Shown here: positions 52,002 through 60,206 of the stretch, in pieces
Numbering within the stretch: position 1 is the first letter of the stretch
Layout: each line of letters starts with the position of its first letter
Origin: Solibacillus ferritrahens
GTDB taxonomy: Bacteria; Bacillota; Bacilli; Bacillales_A; Planococcaceae
Assembly (NCBI RefSeq): GCF_037027585.1
Contig: NZ_JAXCLE010000006.1
Location: forward strand, 1-64,000
DNA length: 64,000 nt
Direction of reading: 5' to 3'
Made by a program: the position numbers and the translations under genes
Notes under the pieces: model-generated
Databases searched by the model: none
Told to the model about the DNA's origin: nothing
The model's input: only the letters and a program-made list of their open reading frames with translations

Positions 52002-52916
52002 ATGTCAGAACAAAAAAAGGGTATCCTGTTTGCAATGGGTGCCTATTTCATGTGGGGGATTGTCCCACTTTATTGGAAGCAAATCGATCATGTTGGCAGC
52101 ATGGAAATATTGGTAGGGCGAGTTATTTGGTCATTCGTGTTTACAGCGCTCTTTATATTAATTATCCGCCAATATAAAGAAACGATTTCCGATATAAAGA
52201 TACTATGGAAGAATAAGAAGAATTTTATTTTACTATTTATCGCGTCTGTTGTGGTTTCCATCAATTGGGGAATTTTCATCTGGGCAGTAAATAACAATCA
52301 TCTACTACAGGCGAGTTTAGGTTATTATATTAATCCGCTCATTTCCGTATTGTTCGGGCTGATTTTCTTTAAAGAAAAAATTTCTAAAGCTACTACTGTT
52401 GCTGTACTGATTGCTGCAGTTGGCGTTGGCTACCAGGCATTTTTAGGTGGTACAATTCCATGGGTTTCATTAGCACTGGCCTTATCATTTGCCTCTTACG
52501 GTGTCATCAAAAAGAAAATTCCGCTTGATGCAACGCGAGGTTTAGCGATTGAAACTTTATTTATATTACCTATCGCAATTATCAGCTATATTTACTTAAT
52601 GCAAACGACGGAAATTGCTTTTATGCACATCGATTGGAAGACGAATTTATTCTTAATCGGTAGTGGTATTGTTACAGCCATTCCGCTTATCTTCTTTGCG
52701 AAGGGCGCACAAAAAATTCCGCTTTACTTAATGGGCTTCATCCAGTTTTTATCGCCGACAATCAGTTTGTTACTGGGGATTTTTCTATACAAAGAGCCCT
52801 TTACTACAACAGAATTTGTAACATTCCTCTGCATCTGGCTCGCGGTATTTATCTTTTCTGCATCAAAGGTTCACGAAGCAAGAAAACAGCATATCGCTTA
52901 TGCGAAAAGTGTCTAA
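52002..52916 (+). CDS. rarD: EamA-family transporter RarD
   Basis: A 304-residue DMT-superfamily protein with ten helices. The N-terminal GAYFMWGIVPLYWKQID and NWGIFIWAVNNNHLLQASLG are strongly RarD-like. RarD is linked to chloramphenicol sensitivity or unknown export in other bacteria; the substrate is unknown. AGAAGGTG precedes ATG 52002. It is monocistronic, between the family C array and a bidirectional terminator. Confidence 0.9.
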   Translation: MSEQKKGILFAMGAYFMWGIVPLYWKQIDHVGSMEILVGRVIWSFVFTALFILIIRQYKETISDIKILWKNKKNFILLFIASVVVSINWGIFIWAVNNNHLLQASLGYYINPLISVLFGLIFFKEKISKATTVAVLIAAVGVGYQAFLGGTIPWVSLALALSFASYGVIKKKIPLDATRGLAIETLFILPIAIISYIYLMQTTEIAFMHIDWKTNLFLIGSGIVTAIPLIFFAKGAQKIPLYLMGFIQFLSPTISLLLGIFLYKEPFTTTEFVTFLCIWLAVFIFSASKVHEARKQHIAYAKSV

Positions 52917-52923
52917 CTAAAAG

Positions 52924-52965
52924 AAATCGGCCACATTGCTTAAATGCAAATGGCCGATTTTTAAT
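52924..52965. terminator. Bidirectional terminator between rarD and the carboxypeptidase gene
   Basis: AAATCGGCCA pairs with TGGCCGATTT, followed by TTAATT; it serves two convergent genes. Confidence 0.85.
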
Positions 52966-52973
52966 TCCAAAAA

Positions 52974-53768
52974 TTATTCTATAATAGATGTAATGATAAA
53001 TCCGCTTTCATTATCGCCGGATACTCTATAGTTTGCAGTATCGGGTATGTTAACCGTTGTCTTATTGTCGGTATATTGGATGAAATAAGTAGTATCATTT
53101 ACTTCCGTCGTAAAAAACTGCTCTTTTTTAAGAAAAGTAATATATTCCTCCAGCACGAAATTTTGCTTCTTCATGATCAAACTATGGGGCAGGCCAACAT
53201 AGCGGAAATGCCATGGTTCGTAGTTGATACCAGTCACATCAACTTTGTCTTCCGGGTAACGTAAGATGAAGCCAAAATCCGCTGCATGTTCTTCCAACCA
53301 TTTACCTTCATCGACATTCTCCATTTTTCCGGCAGTTGAACCAATATCAAGTGATAAGCCAGTCTGATGTTCACTATAGCCGGATGGCAACGCATAGTCA
53401 GCTCCATGCTTTTCATAAAGCTGCTGCTGCAGTTTACCGCTGCGATACGCACTATTTATGATAAAATGTTCAATTCGATCATTCGTTGCTGCATCGAAAA
53501 GTAGCTTGAGCGGCTTTATTGCCTGATTCTCGAGTAGAAATTCTGAATTAACAATAACATTTTCCGCGATATCAGCTGGGATTGGCGCTAAATTGGTCGG
53601 GTCCTGCTTTAGCTGAATGTCCCGATTGACGAGTACAAGATTTCCGCTCGAAATTGCATAAGGTTCTAGGGATAACTGCTGTGGTAAATCTGGAGCAGCT
53701 ACTTGTTTACCCATAAAAAATTGATAGCCTATAACGGCAACTATAAGTACAAAAATTAGTTTTTTCAT
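52974..53768 (-). CDS. VanY-type D-alanyl-D-alanine carboxypeptidase (peptidase M15B)
   Basis: A 264-residue wall enzyme. N-terminal signal/anchor (KKLIFVLIVAVIGYQFFMG), then an M15 domain: SGYSEHQTGLSLDIG (His and Asp zinc ligands, SxHxxGxxxD) and EPWHFRYVG (third His). It trims the terminal D-Ala of peptidoglycan stem peptides. The start is ATG 53768 after AAAGGAG; the longer frame from 53795 lacks a site. Confidence 0.88.
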   Translation of the reverse strand: MKKLIFVLIVAVIGYQFFMGKQVAAPDLPQQLSLEPYAISSGNLVLVNRDIQLKQDPTNLAPIPADIAENVIVNSEFLLENQAIKPLKLLFDAATNDRIEHFIINSAYRSGKLQQQLYEKHGADYALPSGYSEHQTGLSLDIGSTAGKMENVDEGKWLEEHAADFGFILRYPEDKVDVTGINYEPWHFRYVGLPHSLIMKKQNFVLEEYITFLKKEQFFTTEVNDTTYFIQYTDNKTTVNIPDTANYRVSGDNESGFIITSIIE

Positions 53769-53997
53769 ATAATAATTCTCCTTTAAACCAAGCATAGCGC
53801 ATAAAACTTAATAAAAACTGATAAGAATTCTTAAGAATATCTTAAGAATTCTAAACTTACCACATAAACTTAACCAAATCTAAAGGTTTAAAACAGTTTT
53901 ATATTAGATTTTTTCGCAATCAAATTGAGGAATATAAATAATATGTTCACGTAGGAATCGGAAAATGGAATAATGGTTGAAAAAGGGGGAATCGACA

Positions 53998-54450
53998 TTG
54001 ATTATAAGAAAACTGGAGAAACAAGATATAATTCCAATGGAGTTACTGTTATTGGCGGATCCTTCAGAAAGTATAGTTAAAGAATATGTTACGAGAGGCG
54101 AATGTTATATAGCCGAAATCGAAAAACAAGTTGTTGGAGTATATGTATTATTACCAACAAGACCTAAAACCGTTGAATTAGTAAATGTAGCAGTGGCTGA
54201 AGAACATCAAGGTAAAGGTATGGGGAAATTATTGGTCACTGATGCAATACGTGTTGCAAAGAGTAAAGGATATAAAACAATCGAAATCGGGACAGGAAAT
54301 TCAAGTTTAAGTCAATTAGCTTTATATCAGAAATGTGGTTTTCGAATTATCGCTATTGATTTTGATTTTTTTATTAAGCATTACGAGGAAGAAATTTTTG
54401 AGAACGGTATACAATGCAGAGATATGATTCGTTTATCCATAGATTTTTAA
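53998..54450 (+). CDS. GNAT-family N-acetyltransferase
   Basis: A 150-residue acetyltransferase. Acetyl-CoA site VAEEHQGKGMGKLLVTDAIR (motif A, QGKGMG), then EIGTGNSSLSQLALYQKCGF (motif B). The start is TTG 53998, seven bases after AAAGGGGGA. The acceptor substrate is unknown. Confidence 0.85.
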   Translation: MIIRKLEKQDIIPMELLLLADPSESIVKEYVTRGECYIAEIEKQVVGVYVLLPTRPKTVELVNVAVAEEHQGKGMGKLLVTDAIRVAKSKGYKTIEIGTGNSSLSQLALYQKCGFRIIAIDFDFFIKHYEEEIFENGIQCRDMIRLSIDF

Positions 54451-54523
54451 ATTTGTTATTGTGACATACATTTTACACTCCTACTATATAATGTTATATA
54501 ATTTATGGAAGGGAGTGGTATAA

Positions 54524-54751
54524 ATGGATGGGATTGATACAAGTAAAGAAGCAATCAAAATGGATTTGGCCTTTATTAAATCTTGTTTGAGACTGGTCAA
54601 TCAGACGGTGATTTTAAATATACGAAGAGGTGAAACTTTTACCGCTTCAGAAAATGAAGAGATACATATGCTTATTTCTAAAATAGAAAAGGATCTTAAC
54701 AAAATTAAAAAGAATATCGACTATGAACCTAATCATATTACGAAACGTTAA
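54524..54751 (+). CDS. Small helical hypothetical protein
   Basis: A 75-residue, charged, all-helical-looking protein (LAFIKSCLRLVNQTVILNI and EIHMLISKIEKDLNKIKKNI). No known motif. GGAAGGGAGTGG precedes ATG 54524, and TATAAT at about 54487 suggests its own promoter. Confidence 0.65.
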   Translation: MDGIDTSKEAIKMDLAFIKSCLRLVNQTVILNIRRGETFTASENEEIHMLISKIEKDLNKIKKNIDYEPNHITKR

Positions 54752-54755
54752 GCAC

Positions 54756-54946
54756 ATGCATTATTTCAAGAAATTATTAGAATTTGTTCTTTTATCCTTA
54801 GCTATGTACCTGTCATTTTCACAGTTTTTAATGAGGGAACACACTGTCTCAAAATTATTTGCTCTAACATTTTTTTCATTTCGTTATATATAGGAATTGA
54901 AATATTTAAAACGTTTATTAAATCTCAAAGAAAAAGTAAACTATAA
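54756..54946 (+). pseudogene. Small membrane protein gene, frameshifted in a TA repeat
   Basis: ATG 54756 opens a 45-codon frame with two hydrophobic parts (EFVLLSLAMYLSFSQFL; LFALTFFSFRYI) ending at TAG 54891 inside TATATATAGG. Removing one TA pair restores a frame to TAA 54946 (GIEIFKTFIKSQRKSKL), a normal basic end. The gene may be phase-variable, decayed, or a sequencing artefact. No clear ribosome binding site precedes the ATG. Confidence 0.4.
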
Positions 54947-54957
54947 AACTGAAACCG

Positions 54958-55401
54958 CTATTTGGCCACTTTGGAATCATTACTGAAAATGCTTATTGCC
55001 AATGTCATTCCTGCAACAATGCCAACTACGTTTGGGGAAGGCATCGCTACTTTAAAGAACCAAGCTGTAATAAAGCTGTAAGAAAAGCTTTCCGGTATAA
55101 GTTTATTTACTGCTAGCGTTACAACCGTTGGATAGATTAATAAAATTATTAAACAAGGAACCGCTACACACCATAATAAAGCATGATTAACGTTTACTGA
55201 CCACTTTTGTACTAGCAGTATAGAAATATACCAGCCCAACAATAGTGAAATCATTACATCATACCAAAGAACAGGTACAATATTGAACTCCATTTGTGCC
55301 GTTTGTTGCAGATGAATTTTGAAATCAAAACTTAATTTTACTAATATTATTAATCCTATAACCCAAATTATTTTTTTAAAATAGTTAGAAACGTTGCTCA
55401 T
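54958..55401 (-). CDS. Four-helix membrane protein of unknown function
   Basis: A 147-residue protein with about four hydrophobic helices (IIWVIGLIILVKLSFDF; VMISLLLGWYISILLVQ; LLWCVAVPCLIILLIYP; MPSPNVVGIVAGMTLAISIF). No family recognised. The start lies at a region with AAAGGGG(TGTC) upstream on the minus strand. Monocistronic. Confidence 0.65.
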   Translation of the reverse strand: MSNVSNYFKKIIWVIGLIILVKLSFDFKIHLQQTAQMEFNIVPVLWYDVMISLLLGWYISILLVQKWSVNVNHALLWCVAVPCLIILLIYPTVVTLAVNKLIPESFSYSFITAWFFKVAMPSPNVVGIVAGMTLAISIFSNDSKVAK

Positions 55402-55495
55402 TCAGACACCCCTTTTATTAATTTTAACATATAATCCCAGTGTAGCGATGAAAATAACGATATATTTGACAAATCGACCTTTCATAACAGGTTTA

Positions 55496-55543
55496 AATCA
55501 TCTTCCCTCTATAACTTTTCTTAGAGGAGAGATGATTTTTTTG
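55496..55543 (+). terminator. Isolated rightward terminator hairpin
   Basis: AATCATCT..CTCT pairs with AGAG..AGATGATT, followed by T6. No rightward gene lies before it (the upstream gene is leftward), so it would end a short leader or antisense transcript of the region 55402-55495. Confidence 0.6.
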
Positions 55544-55587
55544 TGGGAAATATATATTAAAATAACTATAAAGATTTTTTGGGAAAT

Positions 55588-55616
55588 TGAACCTAATATA
55601 AATTGGTAATCGTCTA
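55588..55616 (+). promoter_or_regulatory. Putative autoregulated ECF promoter
   Basis: TGAACC (55588-55593), a 17-bp spacer, then CGTCTA (55611-55616). This resembles Bacillus ECF promoters (TGAAAC, about 16-17 bp, CGTC) and lies 43 bp upstream of the ECF sigma gene. Confidence 0.65.
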
Positions 55617-55658
55617 ATAGCAGAATTTGAAGAAGGTTGTAAAGGGAGGGGGAGTCAA

Positions 55659-56186
55659 TTGGACAGGGAGGAAAAGGATTTTCTATTAGAAAAAATAATG
55701 ATTGAATATGGCAATGAGCTGGTGCGGCTGGCATTTTCTTATGTAAAGGATGTAGAAACTGCAAAGGATCTGGTGCAAAATACGTTTATCAAATGTTATA
55801 AAAATATAGATTCATTTCGATTCGACGCGCAAATCAAAACATGGCTCTATCGTATAACGATTAACGAATGTAAAGATTATTTAAAAAGCTGGAATTATAA
55901 AATGGTGCAGGTAAAAAGCTTTATCAATGAAACTGCGAAGTCTATATTACCATCAACTGAAAAAAAGGTAATCGACAAATACAATAATGAAGAAATAAAA
56001 GATACGATTTATTCTCTTCCAAAGGTGTATCGGGAAGTAGTTTATCTTTATTATTATGATTCTTTATCGACAGAGGAAATTGCCAATGTATTAGATATTC
56101 CGGTTAATACCGTAAAGACCAGGTTAAGAAGAGCGAAGCATCGATTAGAATCAATGTTAAAGGAGGCCGAACTTCATGGAAGATAA
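55659..56186 (+). CDS. ECF-type RNA polymerase sigma factor
   Basis: A 175-residue sigma-70 family protein. Region 2 contains RLAFSYVKDVETAKDLVQNT then TWLYRITINECKDYL; region 4 has YSLPKVYREVVYLYYYDSLS and NTVKTRLRRAKHRL. Domain 3 is absent, as expected for ECF. It starts TTG 55659 after GGGAGGGGGAG. The stop overlaps the start of the anti-sigma-type gene by 11 bases, and an ECF-like promoter lies upstream, so positive autoregulation is likely. Confidence 0.92.
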   Translation: MDREEKDFLLEKIMIEYGNELVRLAFSYVKDVETAKDLVQNTFIKCYKNIDSFRFDAQIKTWLYRITINECKDYLKSWNYKMVQVKSFINETAKSILPSTEKKVIDKYNNEEIKDTIYSLPKVYREVVYLYYYDSLSTEEIANVLDIPVNTVKTRLRRAKHRLESMLKEAELHGR

Positions 56187-57213
56187 ACGATTACGAGAAA
56201 AAATTTATAATTCATCTCATCAACACCTAACATTTACGAAGGAAGACCGTAATGCAGTATTTGAAGAAATCCGTAAACAGGACGAGAATCATCAAACCCA
56301 AAAGAATGTTTCTTCAAAAAAATTCGTTCCCATAACAGTATCTTTATTGGTAGTCGGTTTATGTATGATTCTGTTTTTTCCATCAATGCTTTCCGGGGAT
56401 TTTATTGAAAGATCTAATAGTAGCAATTTGAGTCAAGAATCGAACAAAGGTGTTGCAAGCGAATCAAACGCCTTGGAAGCCGAGTTTTCTACCTCGTTGA
56501 TTACGGTAAAGTCCGAAGTTATGGATAATCGAATATACCTTAATCTTTTACTTACTTATAGTAAAGATAAAAAGTTGATAAAAGTTGTCTCGCTTCCTAA
56601 TGATACTTATGCCCCGATATCGGAGAATGAGGATGGAACATTTTATTATGATAAATTATTGTTTGCCTATTCTTTTGGCGATGCTGAAAATGTAAAAAAG
56701 ACGGCTTCAAAGTTTTTTGATATACCAATTGATTATTATGCAGTGCTTGATTTAAAAACCGTTTCAGAGTTAATTGAATCGATGAATGGGATTGAGTATG
56801 AAATACAAAAAGATATTCGATTAAGAGGAGTAACACAGGCGGCTTTTGATTTCGAAAAGGGTACACATTATTTTAACGGGGAGCAGGTGTTATCATTAAT
56901 GATGGCTGCGACAGATGGGGTATACCTGGATCATGAAAACTTAATAAATCTAATAAACGCTGTAATGAATAAGGCAGAAAACGAAATTCCCAAAGCAAAA
57001 TTAAAAGAGTTGTTTTCTCAAATAGAGACCAATACACCCCTGGATCATTTAGTAGATAATCCTAGAGAGATTATTTCTATAAACTCGTTACCTTTAAATG
57101 AAGGAATGTTTTCGGACGTCATACCATTAGGGAAGACAGTAGGTAAACACATTTATAGATTTGAGGAAGACTTTTTGCAAGCTGTTAAACAAGAGTTAAC
57201 TACATTTAACTGA
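56176..57213 (+). CDS. Probable anti-sigma factor fused to an LCP-like (LytR-CpsA-Psr) extracellular domain
   Basis: A 345-residue type II membrane protein: cytosolic residues 1-50, one helix (FVPITVSLLVVGLCMILFF), then about 275 external residues. The external part resembles LCP domains: LIKVVSLPNDTYAPI matches the SIPRDT block, then KLLFAYSFGDAENVKKTASK, then FFDIPIDYYAVLDLKTVSEL and MNGIEYEI (usually GGVxV). The Arg of SIPRDT is Asn here and the early Asp/Arg cluster is missing, so ligase activity is doubtful. Coupled to the ECF gene, it probably senses wall precursors and sequesters sigma. Confidence 0.75.
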   Translation: MEDKRLREKIYNSSHQHLTFTKEDRNAVFEEIRKQDENHQTQKNVSSKKFVPITVSLLVVGLCMILFFPSMLSGDFIERSNSSNLSQESNKGVASESNALEAEFSTSLITVKSEVMDNRIYLNLLLTYSKDKKLIKVVSLPNDTYAPISENEDGTFYYDKLLFAYSFGDAENVKKTASKFFDIPIDYYAVLDLKTVSELIESMNGIEYEIQKDIRLRGVTQAAFDFEKGTHYFNGEQVLSLMMAATDGVYLDHENLINLINAVMNKAENEIPKAKLKELFSQIETNTPLDHLVDNPREIISINSLPLNEGMFSDVIPLGKTVGKHIYRFEEDFLQAVKQELTTFN

Positions 57214-57228
57214 ATAAGGATTGTATGA

Positions 57229-57260
57229 GGATAAGCATAAGTAATAGGCTTATCCTTTTT
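57229..57260 (+). terminator. Terminator of the ECF sigma operon
   Basis: GGATAAGC pairs with GCTTATCC, followed by TTTTT. Confidence 0.85.
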
Positions 57261-57306
57261 AGCAATTCTAAGTCATTAAGGAGATTGGATAATTTTCTAT
57301 ATAAAG

Positions 57307-57351
57307 GAATCAGCCTCTTCTTAATCTCAACGATTAGGAAGAGGCTGATTC
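57307..57351. terminator. 20-bp inverted repeat between converging operons
   Basis: GAATCAGCCTCTTCTTAATC and GATTAGGAAGAGGCTGATTC pair over 20 bp with one G-U and a five-base loop. There is no strong T-tract; it is probably a bidirectional transcription or mRNA-end structure. Confidence 0.65.
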
Positions 57352-57392
57352 ATAAATACTTACAATGTGAAAATATCTTAAAGCATCGGTGT

Positions 57393-58769
57393 TCACTCGA
57401 TGGTTTTTGTCACTGTCACTGTAACGGTTGTCCCAACTCCTGGTTTACTTGTAAAATGTATGGTTCCATTATGCAGTGTTAATACACTCTTTACTATTGA
57501 TAACCCTAATCCTATACCTTCAATCGTACGTGTACGCGATGAATCAGCCCGATAAAAGCGTTCAAAAATTTGCTGTTGGTCGTGTTCACTAATCCCAATG
57601 CCGTTATCTTCAAATGTAATAGTAACAGTTTCTGGCTGTTCAATAAGCTCAATATCAATGGACCCAAACTCATTTGTATATTTTATCGCATTTGATAGTA
57701 AATTATCCCACACCGCATTTAACAATTCTGCATCTGCATAGATTTGTACTTCAGGTAGAGAATAGCTAAGCATTAAATTTTTTTGTTGAATTTGCCATTC
57801 ATAATGCTGGAGCAGCTGTTTGATTTGTTTACTTACTGAAAATAATTTAGGTTTTAAAGGCAGGTCTTGCTGATCGAGCGTTGTGAGCTGTAAAAGTTGA
57901 TTCGTCATAGTCGACAGTCGAGTAATTTCATGATGGATTGTATTAATATATTTTTGATTTATTGGATGCTCTTTTTCAATTAATGTGACATAGCCTTTAA
58001 TATTTGAGAGAGGTGATTGGAAATCATGCGAAATATTTGCGATGAATTCTTTACGCTTCTCTTCAACTTGTGAAAGCTGTTTTGACATTTGCATAAAGCT
58101 TTGTGATAATCGTCCGAGTTCATCAAGTCTTTTAATATCTAGCTTAATATCGTATTTTCCCTTTGCAATACAAGTGGTAGCTTCGGTTAACTTTGTAATA
58201 GGTTTAACAATTAACTTCGTACATAATAAAACAAGTAATATGCTAAGGATAATCATTAATAATAATATTGTGGCAAATAAAAAGTGCATTTCATTAAATA
58301 ACAACTTTATATTCGTTCTTACAAATAATGCGTAAGTCTCACCTTGATACTGAAGCGGAACACCTATTGAGTTTTTTAATTCATTTGCAAAAAAACCAGT
58401 CACAAATGTTTGATGGGGAAATTGTAAAATCCCATGATAAATAGTACCATCTAGAACCTGCTGAATTGTTGCATCTTCAATAGATGTGTCACGAAATGGA
58501 TCCTGAAATGTAGTAGATTGCAATTCACGGTTAAAAACCATAATATGGTAACCGAGTGATGCCGAGTGCTGTAAATACTCGTGTAACTCAAGTTCTGGAT
58601 GAGTTTCAATATAATTTGCCAATTCAACAGCAAGTAGTGTTGTCTTCTCATCATTTTGAGGCTTTAAGGACTGTTGATAATACAGGTTGGAAAAAAAGAA
58701 GGCCACTATGCTGCTGAATACCATAATGACAACCGTTGTTATGACAAATTTTGCATATAATGATTTCAT
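57393..58769 (-). CDS. hssS: Heme-stress sensor histidine kinase HssS
   Basis: A 458-residue kinase, the same length as staphylococcal HssS. TM1 about 8-28, an extracellular sensor loop of about 135 residues, TM2 about 165-187, HAMP, HisKA with ANISHDFQSPLSNIKGY, and HATPase with WDNLLSNAIKYTNEF and GIGLGLSIVKSV. It overlaps hssR by four bases. The assignment rests on gene order hrtB-hrtA-hssR-hssS, lengths, and the HssR-type direct repeat upstream. In the family it responds to excess heme. Confidence 0.82.
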   Translation of the reverse strand: MKSLYAKFVITTVVIMVFSSIVAFFFSNLYYQQSLKPQNDEKTTLLAVELANYIETHPELELHEYLQHSASLGYHIMVFNRELQSTTFQDPFRDTSIEDATIQQVLDGTIYHGILQFPHQTFVTGFFANELKNSIGVPLQYQGETYALFVRTNIKLLFNEMHFLFATILLLMIILSILLVLLCTKLIVKPITKLTEATTCIAKGKYDIKLDIKRLDELGRLSQSFMQMSKQLSQVEEKRKEFIANISHDFQSPLSNIKGYVTLIEKEHPINQKYINTIHHEITRLSTMTNQLLQLTTLDQQDLPLKPKLFSVSKQIKQLLQHYEWQIQQKNLMLSYSLPEVQIYADAELLNAVWDNLLSNAIKYTNEFGSIDIELIEQPETVTITFEDNGIGISEHDQQQIFERFYRADSSRTRTIEGIGLGLSIVKSVLTLHNGTIHFTSKPGVGTTVTVTVTKTIE

Positions 58770-59443
58770 TGAATTTCCTCTATGGAGTAGCCAATACCAC
58801 GAACGGTTTTAATTTGAATTCGCGGTGTTAATTTTAAGAGTCGTGCACGTAATCGCTTAATATGTACATCAACCGTCCGTTCATCACCACTATAATCAAT
58901 ACCCCATACTTCCTCAATTATTTGTTCGCGTGTTAGCACTTGTGTAGCATGTTTGACTAAAAAGGCCAATAGCTCAAATTCCTTTAAAGGTAGCAATAAT
59001 GTCCGTTCATTTATAATGACTTCATAGCTTTTATATAAAATTGTAAGTGGACCTAAATGGTAAGTAGCTGAAGGTGTAGTTGCTTCGTAACGACGAAGGA
59101 GCGCTTCTACACGAAACTGTAATTCTTTTGGATCAACAGGCTTTACGACATAATCATCCGTTCCAGCTACATACCCCTTTTCCTTATCCTCAAGTTGTCC
59201 CTTGGCTGTTAATAAAATGACAGGAAGATTATAGTAATTACGAATAGCTTTAGTAAGCTCATAGCCGTCTAAATAGGGCATCATCACATCAACAATTGCA
59301 ATTGTAATCGTATGCGTCTTCAATCGCTGAAGTGCCTCCATACCATTCTTTGCATTCAGGACTTGATAGCCTATCTTGGAAAAGTAAATTGTAATGACGT
59401 CGCGTACAAGCGGATCATCATCAACAACTAAAATGGTAGTCAT
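58766..59443 (-). CDS. hssR: Heme response regulator HssR (OmpR/PhoB type)
   Basis: A 225-residue response regulator. Receiver: acidic pocket VVDDDPLV, phospho-acceptor Asp in IVDVMMPYLDGYE, Lys in VKPVDP. C-terminal winged helix with EFELLAFLVKHATQVLTREQ and DVHIKRLRARL. It is expected to activate hrtBA through the GTTCAT-N5-GTTCAT repeat at 61286-61302. Separated from hrtA by a strong hairpin, so it may also have its own promoter or reduced read-through. Confidence 0.85.
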   Translation of the reverse strand: MTTILVVDDDPLVRDVITIYFSKIGYQVLNAKNGMEALQRLKTHTITIAIVDVMMPYLDGYELTKAIRNYYNLPVILLTAKGQLEDKEKGYVAGTDDYVVKPVDPKELQFRVEALLRRYEATTPSATYHLGPLTILYKSYEVIINERTLLLPLKEFELLAFLVKHATQVLTREQIIEEVWGIDYSGDERTVDVHIKRLRARLLKLTPRIQIKTVRGIGYSIEEIQ

Positions 59444-59462
59444 CGTCTAAACTCCTAACCTC

Positions 59463-59502
59463 TATTTAAAATAGCCCAGCATAAGCTGCGCTATTTTAAA
59501 TA
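59463..59502. terminator. Palindromic hairpin between hrtA and hssR
   Basis: TATTTAAAATAGC and GCTATTTTAAATA are exact complements, with CAGC-ATAA-GCTG inside. It would attenuate read-through from hrtBA into hssRS. Confidence 0.75.
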
Positions 59503-59527
59503 AGTTACAGTATTTTTGAAATCTATT

Positions 59528-60205
59528 TTATGAAAGCTGTTCATCCAGAATTTTACCATCTCTCATGTGTACAGTTTTATCAACATAACGAAGCATTTCT
59601 TCATCATGTGTTACAAGTAAGGTTGTTAAGTTTAATGTTTTTGTTAAACTTTGAAGAAGCATCATAACTTCACTGGAACGTTTTGAATCAAGACTAGCTG
59701 TCGGTTCATCTGCAAATAATATTTTTGGTTCATGAATGATGGCACGAGCAATTGCTATTCTTTGTTTTTCACCACCAGAAAGTGAAGAAGGATACGCAGT
59801 TTTTCGATGTGTCATTCCTACAAGTTCTAGTACACGAGCGACATCCTTTTTATTTTTTTTCTTATTTGCAACATCCAACATTAATAATAACTGCTCTTCT
59901 GCTGTAAGAAACGGTACTAAGTGTGCAAACTGAAATACGAAGCCAAATTGCTCGGCCCGCATTTGGCGAAGCTGTTCCTGGGAAAGGCTTGTTAGGTCTT
60001 GCTCATTAAAATAAATATGTCCATTTGACGCAGATTGTAACCCAGCGGCAATTGTTAATAAAGTACTTTTCCCTGAACCAGAAGCTCCGACAAGTGCTGT
60101 GATTTCACCTTTATGAAGGGGCAGGTCAATGCCTTTTAAAATCATTTCATTTGTTTCTCCGACAGTGAATGATTTTTCTAGTTGTTGTATAGTAAAAAAA
60201 CTCAT
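59528..60205 (-). CDS. hrtA: Heme exporter ATP-binding protein HrtA
   Basis: A 225-residue ATPase of the LolD/MacB group: Walker A GASGSGKST, FQFAHLVPFLTAEE, signature LSGGEKQRIAIARA, Walker B ILFADEPTASLD, switch His in LLVTHDEEM. Length matches HrtA. The start is ATG 60205 after AAGGAGAG; the longer open frame upstream overlaps hrtB and is not needed. It works with the adjacent permease to relieve heme toxicity. Confidence 0.83.
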   Translation of the reverse strand: MSFFTIQQLEKSFTVGETNEMILKGIDLPLHKGEITALVGASGSGKSTLLTIAAGLQSASNGHIYFNEQDLTSLSQEQLRQMRAEQFGFVFQFAHLVPFLTAEEQLLLMLDVANKKKNKKDVARVLELVGMTHRKTAYPSSLSGGEKQRIAIARAIIHEPKILFADEPTASLDSKRSSEVMMLLQSLTKTLNLTTLLVTHDEEMLRYVDKTVHMRDGKILDEQLS

Positions 60206-60206
60206 A

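Noticed and set aside
55394..55609. 71-codon rightward frame across the isolated terminator
   Set aside because: It runs through the hairpin and into the ECF promoter and has no ribosome binding site.
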